64,000 bases of DNA, from assembly GCA_039881045.1 (NCBI GenBank), contig JAYWVB010000001.1, forward strand, positions 744,001 to 808,000, in the 5' to 3' direction. The notes beneath the pieces are model-generated. The model worked only from the letters and a program-made list of their open reading frames with translations, was not told where the DNA came from and made no database searches. The DNA is from Chaetomium olivaceum (taxonomy: Eukaryota; Ascomycota; Sordariomycetes; Sordariales; Chaetomiaceae). The position numbers and the translations under genes were made by a program. This document shows, one piece after another, positions 11,345 through 24,946 of the stretch (positions are counted from its first letter, which is position 1; each line of letters begins with the position of its first letter).

Positions 11345-13572
11345 TCAAAACGGCTCCATATCGGCATAAGCAGCGGTGCGTCGCCATCCCCTGTTCACGT
11401 GCTTCCCTTTCGTGAACATCGACCGCGGCCAGTCATCGGTGACCGGCTCACCGTCTGAATTCCACGTATAGTCGCCCCCCTGGTTGCATCTCTCCAGCTG
11501 CAGGATGCCTCCGCGAGAACGGTCACAGCACAGGACCATGAGATCCTGACCGCCGTTCTCGAACGAGATGCCGCCGAGTTCACCAAAAACGTCGACCGTT
11601 TGCTTGGAGCGGAAGGTCTGGGCATCGATGATGTTGATGAAGTCGGCTTCCTCGGCGGCAACGAGAACCCGCTTCCCGCTGCCGATGGGCGAGAAGCGCA
11701 GGCTCCGCGCTCCAGCCATCTCGCTGCGTATGGTACAGACCGGCGCCGCATTGCCGGCGCTGTCGGTAAAGCGACGGGCATCCCATATCTTGACCGTTTT
11801 GTCCTGGAACGCCGTGGCGATAGTCCACCCGTCATCGGCCCAGTCGCAGGCAAAACCGTAGTCGCGGTGGCCGGATAACCTTTGTAATACGTCTGGTTTG
11901 CCCTTTGGGCGCGATGACTCGGCGGCCGTGATAATTACGTCAAGACTATCCCCCACCATGACGCGGAGCCGTCCGTCGGGTGATAGGGCGGCACAGTTGG
12001 GTGCAAAATCATGCGTCTCCTCCGACACCCAAGTCTCGGTGGTAAGATCCAAGACACGGAAGCAGTTATCGTTGGATGCAAAGTCCGCCCGCGGAGCCGA
12101 GGAAATTCGCGCCTGGTGCACGGCGACATGGTTCGTGATGCCGCTGATGCTACTGGTGATGACGCCCTCATGACAAGCCGTGCTTTCTGGTTCACACGAG
12201 TCTAGATAGCGAAGCATGTATTCGCCACTAAAGCCACCTGCGACTAGAACGCCTTGACCAGCGGCCAAGGTCGATACTTGGGAAGCAGGCGCGTCGCTGA
12301 GTTCCATGATGGCACGGCCATGGCCGGACACGGGATTGAACTGCTGGATGGCGCCGAGGGCGGGATAGAAGACGCGTGAACGCGAGGTGCTAGCGAACAC
12401 GTTGCGCAGTTGGAAGTGCGACAAGTGAATGTTCCGCTTGATGTCCATGCGACGAAACCGGAAGAAGCTCTCGTTACGCGGGAGAGCAGCGTCTGGGAGG
12501 TTTGGCTGTGGCACGAGTGAGTTTCTTCCTTTGCAAAAAACAACCAGCCAGAACAGCCTATTGTATTACTTACCGTCCACCTATCCGAACCTGGTATGTT
12601 CACGTAGTTGTTGTATGTCAGTAACCGGCGCTCTCGGGCATCCCTCCTTGTGACCCCAATGTCCTCCCAATCAACACCCTGGAAATCGCACTGGTCCCCT
12701 TCCAGATCGTTATACTCAATCGATTCATCCTCAGAGGACTGGAGCGAGTTGACTCTGGCCGGCCAGGGGCAACTTCCTCGAGCCATGCCTTGAAGGATCC
12801 GGCTCTGGCGTGCCCAGTGGTGAAGGAAATCGGCCAGACCATAATTTGACGGCCCGATGGTGGCAGGATTTGGATTCGAAAAGGAGAATGCGTGTGCCCA
12901 GGTGGCACCCGGTGGAAGATGTTCCCAAGTAACACCGACAAAGGGTGCCGTACTCACGAAGGTCGCAGCCTGGGTATGTGCCTCCATTGCCGCGGCTTGC
13001 GCGCTGATGGCCATACCCGGCTGGAGGGGAAAGCTTAAGTCGGGGTAGTTGTGATCGTCGGCCCATGGGAACTCGACCTCATTATCCGACTCTACGGGCG
13101 CGTCCATATCCATGTCGTCACCGAGGATTTCGGTGGCCACATGGTCCGCCAGTAGTGCGCCAGCGTCATTGGACATTACCTCGTCGTCCGAGAGGTAGGT
13201 GTCTGGGTCTTGGTAGTAGAGGGATTCGTGAATGAGGGATTGCTGATTATGGATGGGACAGTTATGGTGTTCCGGGTCGTATGAGCTCTCTTCGTCCTCT
13301 TCGTCGTCGGCATCGTCGGCGTCGTCATCATCGTCCTCTTCCTGTTCCCCCTCTTCATCCTCCTCATCGTTTAGCGTCTCTATATGATCCTGACCCCCGT
13401 CGTCGGCGTCGTCGAGGGTATAGATCATCAACTCGTTTCCATCACCGCCATTGTCCTCGTGAGCGGGGGTTGCCTGTGTGGAAGAGGCCAGGGATGTGTT
13501 GGTGAGGGGCCCGAGTCTGCGGGACACGTCGTGCGGAGAGGAACCCACAGGTAGAGGTGCCATGATCGGCAT
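11345..13572 (-). CDS. WD40-repeat protein with acidic N-terminus, function unknown
   Basis: Two exons: 13572-12574 and 12505-11345, with a 68-base intron (GTAAGT to CAG) joined at a codon boundary, giving about 719 aa. Residues 70-100 are a dense Asp/Glu tract. The C-terminal half carries WD40-type repeats, the clearest being DDGWTIATAFQDKTVKIWDARRF near residue 570, with neighbouring repeats ending around VRVLDL- and NIIDAQ-like strands. It resembles a conserved but uncharacterised fungal WD-repeat family that includes S. pombe SPBC2A9.03 (from memory). A second in-frame ATG at 13563 is an equally plausible start. Its 5' region faces the 3' end of the chitin synthase gene. Confidence 0.82.
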
Positions 13573-16206
13573 GGTGGCCAGCGAGAAATAGTCAGGTGTT
13601 AGGATGCGGTGAGATGGGCAGCGGCCGGCCCTCGGGGCTGCATCGGCTCGACGGCGTGTGTTCTTGGTTCACTCTCACTCTCACCAACCCACGCGCCTGT
13701 TTCGGTTTTTGTCTCTCAAGTTCAGCTCGCTCTTTTTTGGGGGAGTTTTGATCGGCAAGATGCCCTGGGCGGGTCCAGTTGCAGCCGGCACGGGCTAGTG
13801 AGTTGGGCAGTGAGGCCCGACCTGAGGACAGTTGAGGGGCGGTCCAAGATGTCCGCCTCACCAGTGACGACGAGTCCACAAGTCCACAAGTCCACCCGCC
13901 GTCCACGGGTGTGTGGGGGTGGTCTCAGTTCAATGTACCCTGGTTAAGTTGTCGATTTGCCGAGTTCCCGCTTGGAGAGGAACCTGAAGTCCGACCCGGT
14001 TTATAACTCGGTTGGTAACTTGCAGATGGCAAAAACGGCCCTCTCAAGGGTTGAATTGCGTTGAATTGCGTTTCTGAAAATGCCATGAATCAAGTGAGAA
14101 AAAGTAGGAGCAAGGCCGATCTGACTCGGGATGAGCTAAGGTTCAATCCGACTTGTGGTGCGCTGCGCTGCCTTTCGCCCCAGATTGGGACCAAGTGACA
14201 AGTCGACAGCGAATCACTTCAGCGCTGCGGGGGTGGGGGGGTTCAGCACTCTGCCAGTGTGGATGCATGGCGGGAATCCGCAACTGCACTGTACCGAAAA
14301 GGAAGGAAAGTAAGTAACTTAAAAATGCGAGGGAAGGCAGGATACAAAGGGATTTCTCGCCGGCCTTCTAAGTTGGGGATTTTTTCGAGGGAATTTCTCT
14401 CCAACTGCTGCCGTTCCTTCTTGGAGTTATTATCTTACCTGAGTTATTTGGTCAACTTGAACGCTGTCAACTTCACGGATTTTAGGAACTGGGACCGAGT
14501 CCACTCAGCATTGTTTCCCTTGCGTAAACACCCGACCTCTTCCACGAAACGGGAGTTGTCTTGTCCCCAGAGCCTGAACCACCATTCATCTGTCGCCCGA
14601 CTCGGTTTGGTTCGAGTCTCGAGGCACAAGCTGCATGCGGGGTGCCGATTCGGGGGGCTTCAGGCCAGGGATGCCAGACAGTGGGTGGTGTGGGTGAATG
14701 CGGAACTGGTGCCAGAGGCACCCTTGGCGCCATACCCTGCATCCAACCTCTCCCCTCCAAACTCGTCGCCCTGCATCCGCCGCCTTGGACAACACGGCTT
14801 CGCTCCCCTTCCTTTCCCTTGCAACCGCACTTTGCGACGGCATGTCAGATTGTTATTGGGGACACATGATCCCTTAGGTGCCTTCCGGGTGGGCGAGCAT
14901 GACTGACCCGGGACGATAGGTCTCCGCGAAACTCAGACTCCGTTGGTAGGCGGTCCGCGTGGCAGTAAGCAGTGCGTGGATGGAGGGATGGATGGATGAT
15001 GGATGGATTGCGCCGGTTGCCGTGATCCCGTCGGTTGTCCGCCGGCCCCTTTTGTGGTCTCAGACTGGAATCACGTCTTCGTCAATTCGATGCGATCAAT
15101 CAGAAAAGGGTTTAGGGCCTGCGCGCAGCAAGCTTTCGTGGCGAGCTGCATTCTCTTCTCCCCTCCCCACGTTGGCCAAGGCCCCCAGGTGGCTTGCGGT
15201 TCGCTCTCACCGGCTGTCGCATCCGACCGATTGGGAAACAGGTGCTCGTCTGGATTGTGATGGTGGCGTTTGGTCAATTAGGGTCCGTGGCGTCTCGGGC
15301 TCTGCTCTCACTCGCGGCTTTCACGGCCCGAGGAGGAGTCGGATAACTAGGGAGTGAGCACTCACTTGGCCCGGGAAGCAGATATCAGGCGCGGGTCGGG
15401 AGAATTGCTGAGGATGCGAAGGGGGATTATGTTACACCGTTACACAACCCGGCTCTGGAGACGCCCCGAATATACAATAACAACCGACGTGTGAGGTATG
15501 GATGCATGTATGTATGTATTTCGTACATGACTGCAGGCAAAGCCTTGTCACCATCAGTCCCAAAGGGAAAACACGGTAGCATCGTGAGGGCTGACTTGCA
15601 GCCCCCCCACAGATCCCACAAGTGCCGGTCCCATCACATCGAGGAGTGGCTTGCGAGTGAGCTGACTTTCCTCGTGAGGTTACGAGAGCGAGACCGACTT
15701 GGAAGAATGCAAGATCCGTCTATCTCCCCGGCCAGGTTGGCGAGGGCATACTTGCAAGAATGCAACATCGTCTGATACCTCACATCAACTGGGGTTTCCA
15801 CACAACAACCCGGCAACACGGGAGAAGCCCCTATATTCGCCGAGATGCTCTTTTTCCCACGTCCCACAAACTTTCGATGAAACGCTTGGCCTCTCAGCCT
15901 CCTCCACAAGTTGTATCGAAGCCCGCGGCATGCACGCTCGAGGAACTTTGGGCAATTCAAAATTATTAACAGCGTACTACGGCCTTCGCGCAATTATATA
16001 CAATCGGCAACGCTTATCATAAACCAAGGCGTCGGAAGAGCCAAATGTGCGCCATCAGGATGCTCCTGCACCCCTCCGAAACTCAAAGATCATGCCCAAG
16101 TAAAAACACAGGCGGGAGGAAGGCAGGGCGAAGAGGGAAAACAGGCGAGCGCCCTCAGTCAAAAAGAAAAAGAAAAACAAGGGTTTCCAAGCGTGCCGCC
16201 CCAGGC
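13573..16206. other. Intergenic region upstream of WD40 gene, downstream of chitin synthase
   Basis: About 2.6 kb. It contains short direct repeats (TCCACAAG-type near 13870-13890) and a GGAT/GATG-rich tract near 14977-15007. The longest open frame (14259-14906, +) has no recognisable domain and overlaps the WD40 upstream region. No gene supported. Confidence 0.4.
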
Positions 16207-19200
16207 TCACTGATCCGAGTAGTAACCGTCATACGGTCCATGGTTTAGTGGTTGGCTCCCGCCACCGACGATGTTCTCCGACGAGCCCCAGTAGCTGTTG
16301 TTGCGGATCCTGCGGTCACGCTCAAATTCGGCCCACCGCTTCATGGTGATCTTGCTGCTGTCGAATTCGCCCTCGTATTCGATACCAGCCTTCTTGGTCT
16401 TTTCGCCCGCCGTCTTTCTTGTGTCACCCCACGAGAAGTCATCGAACTTCCAGAACGAATACGTCGGCAGGATAAAGTTCCATACGGGCAATGAGAGCAG
16501 ATAGATGAACATCCACACGACGTACGACCAGCTGTGCGCTGTAACGACGATCAGGACCGCTGGCAGGCCCAAAATCAGACCGAGCAGAATGAGAGGGATG
16601 ATCTGCGGAGGCTGATTGATAATGGAAATGATGACTGCAAACCTCATATTAGCTTCGGTACTGACGAAATAGGGGCGGGAATTCGGCTTCGCCAAAACTT
16701 ACCAACATAAAATGTGAACGCAATGGCGGCAGGCAAAACAAGGGTACCGATAAGTTCGATGAAGACAATGAACTGCATGCTGAAGCAGAATGTGCCGCAC
16801 AGATCCCGGACTAGAACAAGTTCCATTAGGTTGTGGATGGTCGAGTTGATCCACCGACGGCGTTGCGAGAGGAGCACCATAAACGTGTCCGGCACCGTTG
16901 TCTTGCACACAGCTTGCGGCACAAAAACTTGCTTGCGCTTGGGGAAAGTCCGGAGCATCAGCGTCGATAGGTACCGATCCTCGCCAAGCAGGAGAAGATT
17001 CTTCTTGTGCAGGGTGTCAACCACGTTCTCCGAGTAATGCTCGACAACATCCGGGTTTGCCAGGATCGGGACCCAGTAATTCTGAGCACCCTTGGGCGCC
17101 TTGATGCGGTACATGCAGAAGCATCCGGGAAGGCAGGTGACACCACCGAAAACCGATTCGAAAGACTTGGCAAGGTGGTGAGAAATGAAGTACTCGAAGA
17201 CCTGGATGGCTGAAACCCAGCTGGCCCGCTTGTTCGCGATCTTTGTCTCGCCGCACAATCCCATGATCTCCGGGTCTTTGACCATGGCAGAAATCATATG
17301 CGTCAGACTGTCGGGGAAGACCTTCGTGTCGGCGTCTACCATGAGCACGATTTCGTAGAAATCAGGTGAAATGCCCGTCACCTTCCATAGTCCGTTAAAC
17401 ATTTCGTACTCCAGTTCCGTCATCCGCTCGTCGAACATGACTTTCTGGAGGAAAGACATCAGAATGATCTGGCTGTCACGCTTGCCGCGGTTTCCAGGTT
17501 TCGACTTGGTTGCTTCATCCGGAGTACCGCACTTCACAACCACCATCATGGGAACCCGCTGCTGCTTTTCCAGGGGAATGGCAGACTTGGCGCCGTAGTC
17601 GTAGAAGCCCGAGTAAATCTTGGCCATGTTGTGCCGCTTCGAGCCGCTAGCGACGGCAACGTACGAGAATGCTTCGACTTGTTCAGGGGGTGTGCTGTGA
17701 TCCTTTACCATGCTCAAGACAATGTCCGGAGTCGAAGATGTTTCTCCCTCGCCCTTGATGATACCGTCGCAAATGACTAGAATCGCCTTATGACTATTAG
17801 GGTAATCCGTCATGGCGATAGAATCCAAGGTCGTCCGAATGCCGAGCTCGCCTTCCGAGTAGGCAGTCACTAAGCAGATGGCGTGGGCTAGGGGAAAGCC
17901 GAAGGGCACCCAGTCCGAGGGGGGCTGAGGGACCACAGCTTCATGAATGAAACCGGCAGGTCCCGGCCCATCGGTGGGACTGTTGCTCGTGGCGTACGGG
18001 TCCGATTTGAGGAAGCTCGACCGGCTGTCATTACCTTGCCGATACATCATGTTGGGGTTGAGCAGCTGACCGGCCGCATTCTGGCTCGCCATGGTAGTGG
18101 GAACGCCAGACCTCCTATTTCCACGTTCGTTGCCGTAGACAGCCGAGAATCGAGATGTGGTGGGCAGGAAGGTGCTGCTGCGCTTGCTTTGCCTATCGGA
18201 GGAGCCGTTGACGCTGCTCCCGAGGTCGCCCGGCATGCGGGGCGGGGCGCGGTAGATGTCCTCGGACCAGTCTTCAATTTGCCTGTTGCGTTTCCGCAGG
18301 TCCGCCGTCTGCGAGGTCTTGGCCGCCGCATAGGTCTTACTTATAAACCACTGGAAGACAATAGCGAGCACGAACCTTGCGACCACAACGGAGAGAATCA
18401 AGACGAGTGAGAGGTAGAGAACAACCTTGGACGCAATGCACCCAACAGTGTCCGTGTCAATCGTCCCGACCTTGAGGATCTCCTCGAAGCACTCGGCATA
18501 CTGCTTGTCACCAGAGGACTGGAAAGCGCGTGTGATATCCCGGCCCCGAATGGCCTGGTTTGCTGCCGAGTCGGTATCCCTCAGCTCTTTGAAGCGCGCG
18601 GGATAGGTGACTTGCGACTCGTTGAACCAATACAACAGGTCGAGATCGAGAACGTTGCCGGAATAAACAACAAGGTTGCGGGAGCTGTTCTTGATGTCGT
18701 CCCACGTGAAGTAAACATCGGCAGCGCCGCTGAGTCCCAGGTAGAACGAGTCACGGGCGGGGGCGCTAGTGTGGCAGGCATAACCGAGGTAGTACGGGAT
18801 CGTCATGTTGGGTCGCGAGGAACCGTCCTGGTTGAAGGTTGTGCAGGGGAAGTACCAGGCCAAGCTGCCGCTCCCATCGGTCGGGACATCTGAACCCGGC
18901 GCTGCTGAGATGAGCCCCTTGCACTTGCCGTTGACGTTCTGGAACAGGAAGCTTCCGTCTTTTCCGCCGTGCTTTTCCGGCAAGTCATAGAGTACGTTGG
19001 CGCCGCTGTTGTCCAGGCGAAGGGGGATCCCCTCCGCCGCGGGATGGTGGGATCCTGCCAAGTCGTAAGCAGATCCGTGGAAGATCATGTAACCGCTCCC
19101 GACCTCGTTCACCCGCAGCCGCAATGGAGGCGATCCACAGACAACTTGAGTAAAGCCGAATGTGAGAAAGCCGACAACGCCCATGATGAACAAAATAATG

Positions 19201-19940
19201 CTAATGAGACCCATCTTCTCCCTCCATGCTCTCTGCTGGGCCTTGGCGGGTAGCCCGAAGCACTTGAGAAGGAAGCCAGGACACCAGAACGTTATTATCG
19301 AGCAGTAGATGTTCCATAGACTCGGCGGCCGCAACTGTTCGTCCTGTTGCCGCTGACGCTTCGAGTCCTTCGTGATTTTGCTGTGTTTCGCCGCGCTTGA
19401 CGCTCTCCGCCTTGTTCGGCCTGGTTTCTCCGTCTCAACGCTGCGGTGCTTTTTGGAACGGACCCTCCTAGGTGGTGGCGTGGCGTCTGTAAGAACCTCG
19501 TCGTTCCTCGAACCGGAATTGGACAGGTCGGTTGTCCCTTCCAGGTCCTCCGCAATAGGGTCATTGCCGGTCGAGGACGGCAATGTGTTCATATTCGCCG
19601 CATGCTTGCGGTAGTGGTAGTTTGGATGGTCTTTTCCTATCCTATTCCGCTCCGGCCTCACGAGACTCCTCTTGCGCTGGAAGGGTGAGTCTGGCGGGTG
19701 GGCGTGGGGTGATGTGGGCGATAGGGGGGTTCTCTCTATTTCCGGATTAGGAGACGTAATTGTCTCGGCGAAGGAGGATGCTGATGGCCCACGTTGATGG
19801 AGCGGTTGCCCAGCGCCGACCGGGACATAGCCGCCGGCCTCGACATCGGCGGGACGTTGCTGGCGTCGCGATTGTGACTGTCGGTAGCTATGCCGTTCTT
19901 CGTACGAGGGCGTCGCGCCCGGTCTTTGAGGTAGTGACAT
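16207..19940 (-). CDS. chs-4: Class IV chitin synthase (Chs3 type)
   Basis: Integral membrane GT2 enzyme that polymerises UDP-GlcNAc into chitin at the plasma membrane. Two exons: 19940-16703 and 16634-16207, with a 68-base intron (GTAAGT, GCTAAT branch, GCAG); 1221 aa, typical for class IV. The cytosolic N-terminus is Ser/Pro/Arg-rich; membrane segments lie near residues 240-265 and 510-535. The catalytic core holds [10 protein letters not shown] (about 870), LGEDRYLST (about 983) and the product-binding QRRRWINST (about 1025), followed by C-terminal membrane helices split by the intron. No myosin motor domain, which separates it from classes V and VII. In yeast the class IV enzyme Chs3 needs the Sel1-repeat activator Chs4/Skt5; a homologue is the next gene, divergently transcribed. 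Confidence 0.95.
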
Positions 19941-22900
19941 GATCCTGGTAACCGTCCCGTGTTAGCGATCGCGCTCAGGGTCAGGAGCGTGGCCGGGTAG
20001 GGACTTCACCCAATGCGATCGGGGTCTCCGCCAACGGCCGCCTCGGAAACACAACTTGGGATGAAAAAGGGACAACGCGGTGTTGTTGTCGAGGCGAAGC
20101 GGCAAGCCCAATCACCTCATCGGGAAGCCTGGAACAACAAGTGCTGGCACCGCTGGCATCAATAAAAGTAAAAAAATCAAAAAAAAATCCAACCTACTAT
20201 TCACGGCGCTTGTTTGGGAAAGCAGCCGGGGACGGTGATGGAATCGGATGAGTTTTGGAGTGGATGGGCCCTCCTCCAGGCTGTTGCCCAGGTGCTGGTG
20301 TTTGCTGCAGCAGGTTGGCGGGGAGGATTCAGGGCACGTCTCTCAGGAGACGGGCGGAGCGAGACTGGGGCCACTCAGAATTGGCCGTGGAGTGCTGACT
20401 GCCAAAAAAAAATAGCGCGGCGCTTGCTCTTGGCCACAGCCAAGGAAGGCACGCTCAATCAAGTGCTCCGTATCGTCCAGGCTACGATTTCGAGACCCGC
20501 GCAAGTTGCATCGGCGGTGCAGCGGTGCAGCGGCGCAGGTGGTTCCTGCCCGACGATGATTGAGAAGACAGAGACGGAGGTTCTAGGTGGATTGCAATGG
20601 GATGGAAGATAGAAGAAACCAAACTGCTCCGGGTGTTGTATAGAAGGGCGCGGCACGGAATTTAGCAACGGTTTCAAGGGCAACGGGCAATCGAGACACG
20701 ATCGATCCCCCTCGCTTCCCGCTTCCCGCTTCCTGCTGCACGAACCAAAAGACAAGGCCCGGCGTTGCAAAAATGGACCAAGGGCAACTCCAGAACGGAG
20801 ATGGCAGCCAAACGAGCGGCAAAGTAGTCGAAAGGCAAGAAAACGAAAGTGCGGCAGAGCCAAACGAGTGACAAAATTAACAGAGGTTCAATGCTGGGCG
20901 AAGCACAGTCACGACGCTTGAGGAAGATTGATGAGATCGCAGGCCAGTCAAGGATCTGGACGCCCTCAGCTTCAGATTCAGGGGTGATCGTGCACCGTGC
21001 GTTTACCCCTGGAGTGATGTTGTTTCTTACTGTGATCAACCTCCTGCCTTGGCACTTAATGGGGCTCTTTCGGGCAGATGTGGGTTAGGGTTACACGTGG
21101 AGACGAAAACTGGATACGTGGGGATCGGGGTTGTGGGTGTCAGGTTCAAATTGACCCCCAAGCCCATCCAAAACAAAGGCTCTTTCGAAGGTGAGGTACC
21201 CAATTGCCAGCCGGTCAGTTCATCAACAACTTGGAAGCGCATACGAGATGCCAGGCCGCCGTATTCCGAGCCGCAATTCCGAGTTTGGAACATTCTCTGA
21301 CCGCCAGCGCTTGGTCGTCGTCCGCAAATTCCTCCTTTTTTCTGTCCCTCGTATCGGCAGCTCCCAGTTTGATTGCGACGAGAGAAATGCCAAGGCCCGG
21401 GCGGCTGGGTGGTCGCCACATTCGATTTCGATGCACATTTTTGTCTCCACCTCCCGTCGAACCCTGCAACCCTCCACTCCTCCCGGGCTATTTTTCACAT
21501 CGCAAATACCAGTGACATCAGCCAGCTTTCTTGACCCCGGCAGCCCGGCTCACACTGGCAACGCTGCCGCATTTGCCAAAACGCCACGCGCTTTCAATAT
21601 GCGCAAACCCGATCCCGACAGATCGGGTTCTGCGATTTGGTTAGGCGAACAAGCTGCATTGATTGTTTGTGCTTGGTAACTTTTGGCGCAATCCGCTCGG
21701 CTTTGCTGCCGGAGCTCATGTGGTCGGCTCACGCTAGGGGTTGTAATTTGTTATGTACTTCGTACCGCGGGGTAAATCAAAGACTCCCCTGATTTCGTGT
21801 AGGCCATTTCATCCGAGCCTCCTGTATGTATCATCTCGTGTTCGCAAGAACCCGATGACTGCCGGATACTGCTGCTCGACTCCGTACCGTGTCTCGCGCG
21901 TGTATGTTCCCACGAGACACGAGCTTCATCCAGACTTCTCGACCAGCGCAACCATGGGCTTGGCCGAACCACAAATGACGGCGCCCGAAACAGCGGAACC
22001 TGTTACGTGGGAGGTAACGCGGCGATCCCAACGCATCGTTACCCTGAGTTGCGCTTGGTAAGCCTACCACGACATCGGAGAGGCGCACGATGCGTGACCG
22101 ACTCAGACAACGCCCGGCTATCCCGATCTACAAGTCGCCGTGGCAAGATGGTTTCCTAACATGCGCGCTGAAGTGTTCGGTATGTTCGGCAGAGGATTGG
22201 GGCTTAGTTGGGTGTTGAACTGTGTCTCGCCGCTCGCAAATATTGGCTTCCTAAAATGCAAGGGGCACAGGCTGTCAGATGTATCAGAGTACCAACAGCG
22301 GGCGACAACGCCGCCCTCACAGTCATCCCATGGATGCTCGGCACGATCATCTCATCGACAAGGTTGATGAATGAATGAGACATGTCGTTTGTCAACATGT
22401 TAGTTAGTTGGGCACGCCGCGGTGTAGTCTAACTACACAGTAAGGGTATCATCCTCAGCTTCGTTGACGACTTTGCTACATGTGCATAGCTAGATGCTGC
22501 TGCGAACACTCCGGCCCAGTCAATTCGGCACGAAATATGACGTTTGATAATGGTGGGTTGACTTGATGTGTCGTCGGCGCTGGCGTCCTACTACTGGAGA
22601 CAGCAGGCGCGTGAGTCCGCCCGAGCCGCGCCATCTTGGAGATCCAACATTGTCCGGTGGCACACAGCAACAGGCGGTGTCCGGAGAACGAAGAGGACGC
22701 ATGCGGCCTTGGAGGAAAAAATTCAAGACGCGGGCGCCAAAATCTTCATCGGACTAGTCATCTTCCCCCGACTGGAGGCAAGCCACAGCATTCCTGTTCC
22801 GAAACCCGCAACCGTGGGTCCGGTGACGAGTCCGGACGATCTGCGGGGCTGGGAGGGGACACAAGCTGGACCTGATTCGGGATGAAGTCATCGAGGAGTC

Positions 22901-24946
22901 CAGTTGGCAGCACCCTGGATCACAGGGCTGGACCCTGAGTTTGGAAGACTCTGTTCTGGTCTAAGCTGTTTCCTGCATTGTTCGACGCAGGTCGCATCCC
23001 CTCTCAGACAGCTTCCTCCGCCAACGTTACCGAATTCGTCTCTGGCGGGAGAGGCTTGCTAGTTAGTGAGTTCTGTTCTGCTTGTTGGGCTGAAACTAGC
23101 CAACCATTGCTGCCCCATGCGGTGCCACGACATGGTCCGCCCGGCTTGTTTCGAATGGGGTGCTGTGTGGCGTTTCGTCGCACGAAACAGAGGAGCAACA
23201 CGCAAGCTGATGGATACTAAAAAAGATCGAAGCGAACGACGCGTGGGAGAGAAGCGAGTCTTCGAATTGGCCATTGAGGTGCCTTAGCTTCGGGCGGCAG
23301 TTCAGGGTCGAATTACACCTGTAGTTGTTTCTCCTTCGTACGAGTGTTGGCCGGCGCTCGACCGAGATCTTTGAAAACAGCGACCCCCACAATTTGGAGA
23401 TGCGTGTGAGATGGTACATGGTACCCGACGTCTGGTGTGTGTGTGGAGGAGCCGAGTATCCGAGCAGAGGTACCTTTCATACCTTTCGTGTCAAGTATCT
23501 TCAGTACCCTGTTGCTATGCACACTCCGTATGACAGCCGCAGCGCTTCTTGTGACGTGAGGTAACTGGAGATAGGTCGGAAGTACGAGGCTGATCTGGTG
23601 TTGTCTGGATCGGATGGGTGTGAAACATGGAAAACGCTCCTTTCACCGCCCAGCCAAATGCAGCGACCTCAGCGGGTAAAAAGCCCGCATTCTTGGCCGT
23701 GCTAATGAATGCTCGCCCCGTTTTGGGCGCTGAGCGCAGCCTTCCTCCGAATTGCGCGATGCATGCTGAACTTGTACAAGGCAGCTGAGGCTGGGTATGC
23801 ATGCGTACGATACGTCTCCGGAAGGGGGCGGAATGCGTGATGAGGTCGGTAATCCGTACCTTTGGATAGAGAAAAGTTGAAGAGGGTTTGATGAGACGTC
23901 AGCTTGCCCAATGGGGGAACGTTTGCATCCAAAAACGAAAAACGGCCAACAACTGGAACTTCCAGGAAGGAGGGGCAACCTTCGACAATGGAACTGGAAG
24001 GATGTGTGAGATGGGGGAAATCCCAGGATCCCAGGTGCCTGTGGGAAATCGAGTGGAGAGTGGAGAGAAACGATTCTCAGGCCGCTCCCAAGACGGCCCT
24101 GGTGCCTTCCAACCTCTCGTTTCCCAACCAGGCCCCATTTTTAGTGCTGTCACCATCAGCAGGGTTTTTCAGCAGCGCGCGCTAGCTTGCATGTTCGGGG
24201 GCAGATTCACACCGTCAGTCCGTTCTGCAGCAGGGCAACCCACCAACAGCCCAGCCCACGCACCATCCATCCACGCCATCCAGTGGGCGGAGAGTCCCAC
24301 AGCTGCCGACTTCCATTCCCTCGCCGATCCACCTCCAGTGCTGGAATCGGTAAGCCGTCCATCCATCTCCTGCTCAGGTCCATCCTCCTCGACTCGTACT
24401 GTGCTAGCAGACCCCCCGACTTCCATAATTCCCTCTCCAACACATCTCAACCCGACACTCGCTTGGAGTCCTTTTCCTTTTTCCTTGTTGGGTCGTCTCT
24501 ATCGCCGTCCTCTCGCTGCCGCCTTCGTTGCTGCCATTTGCCATTCGTTAGTACTGCACGTACAAGCGCCTGCCGGTAGTCTCCTGCAACCGTCCGCGGC
24601 TTCCCCTGCGATCTCCGCCCTACCAGGTTTCGTCGAAGCATCGCAAGCCCGAAAAACCAGACTTCGCCCTTTTCGGAAGAGAACCACCCAGCAACCCGGC
24701 CAGCCCTTTCATAAATGCATGCGCGAGAGAGGGGGTACAAACGACCGCAGTATTCGTAACCCCAGCCTGATCTTCCTCCCCTCTCCCCACCTACCTAAGG
24801 GACGAACCCAGTCAAGGCCCCCAGGTGTTGAAAAGTCTCAAACAAGCATCCACTACCTCAATCTCTCGGCCCGCGGACACCGCCGCCGCCATAACCCGGC
24901 GCATACCCAGCTCTCTCAGGCGACGCCACGCACTTGACCGCCCGCA
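19941..24946. other. 5 kb divergent spacer between chitin synthase and Sel1-repeat activator
   Basis: The longest gene-free stretch but one that looks shared as upstream DNA. Near 20165-20188 is an A-rich tract (T-rich on the chs sense strand), the kind often seen upstream of fungal promoters. The final 900 bases before 24947 are strongly pyrimidine-rich, suggesting a long 5' leader, with a possible leader intron (GTAAGC at 24350, TAGCAG near 24410). No tRNA, 5S rRNA or transposon recognised. Confidence 0.45.

Noticed and set aside
14140..14165. GGTTCAATCC, resembling a tRNA B box
   Set aside because: No matching A box or acceptor stem around it.
14259..14906. 215-codon open frame on the plus strand
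   Set aside because: No domain, odd composition, several overlapping alternative frames, and it lies in the WD40 gene's upstream region.
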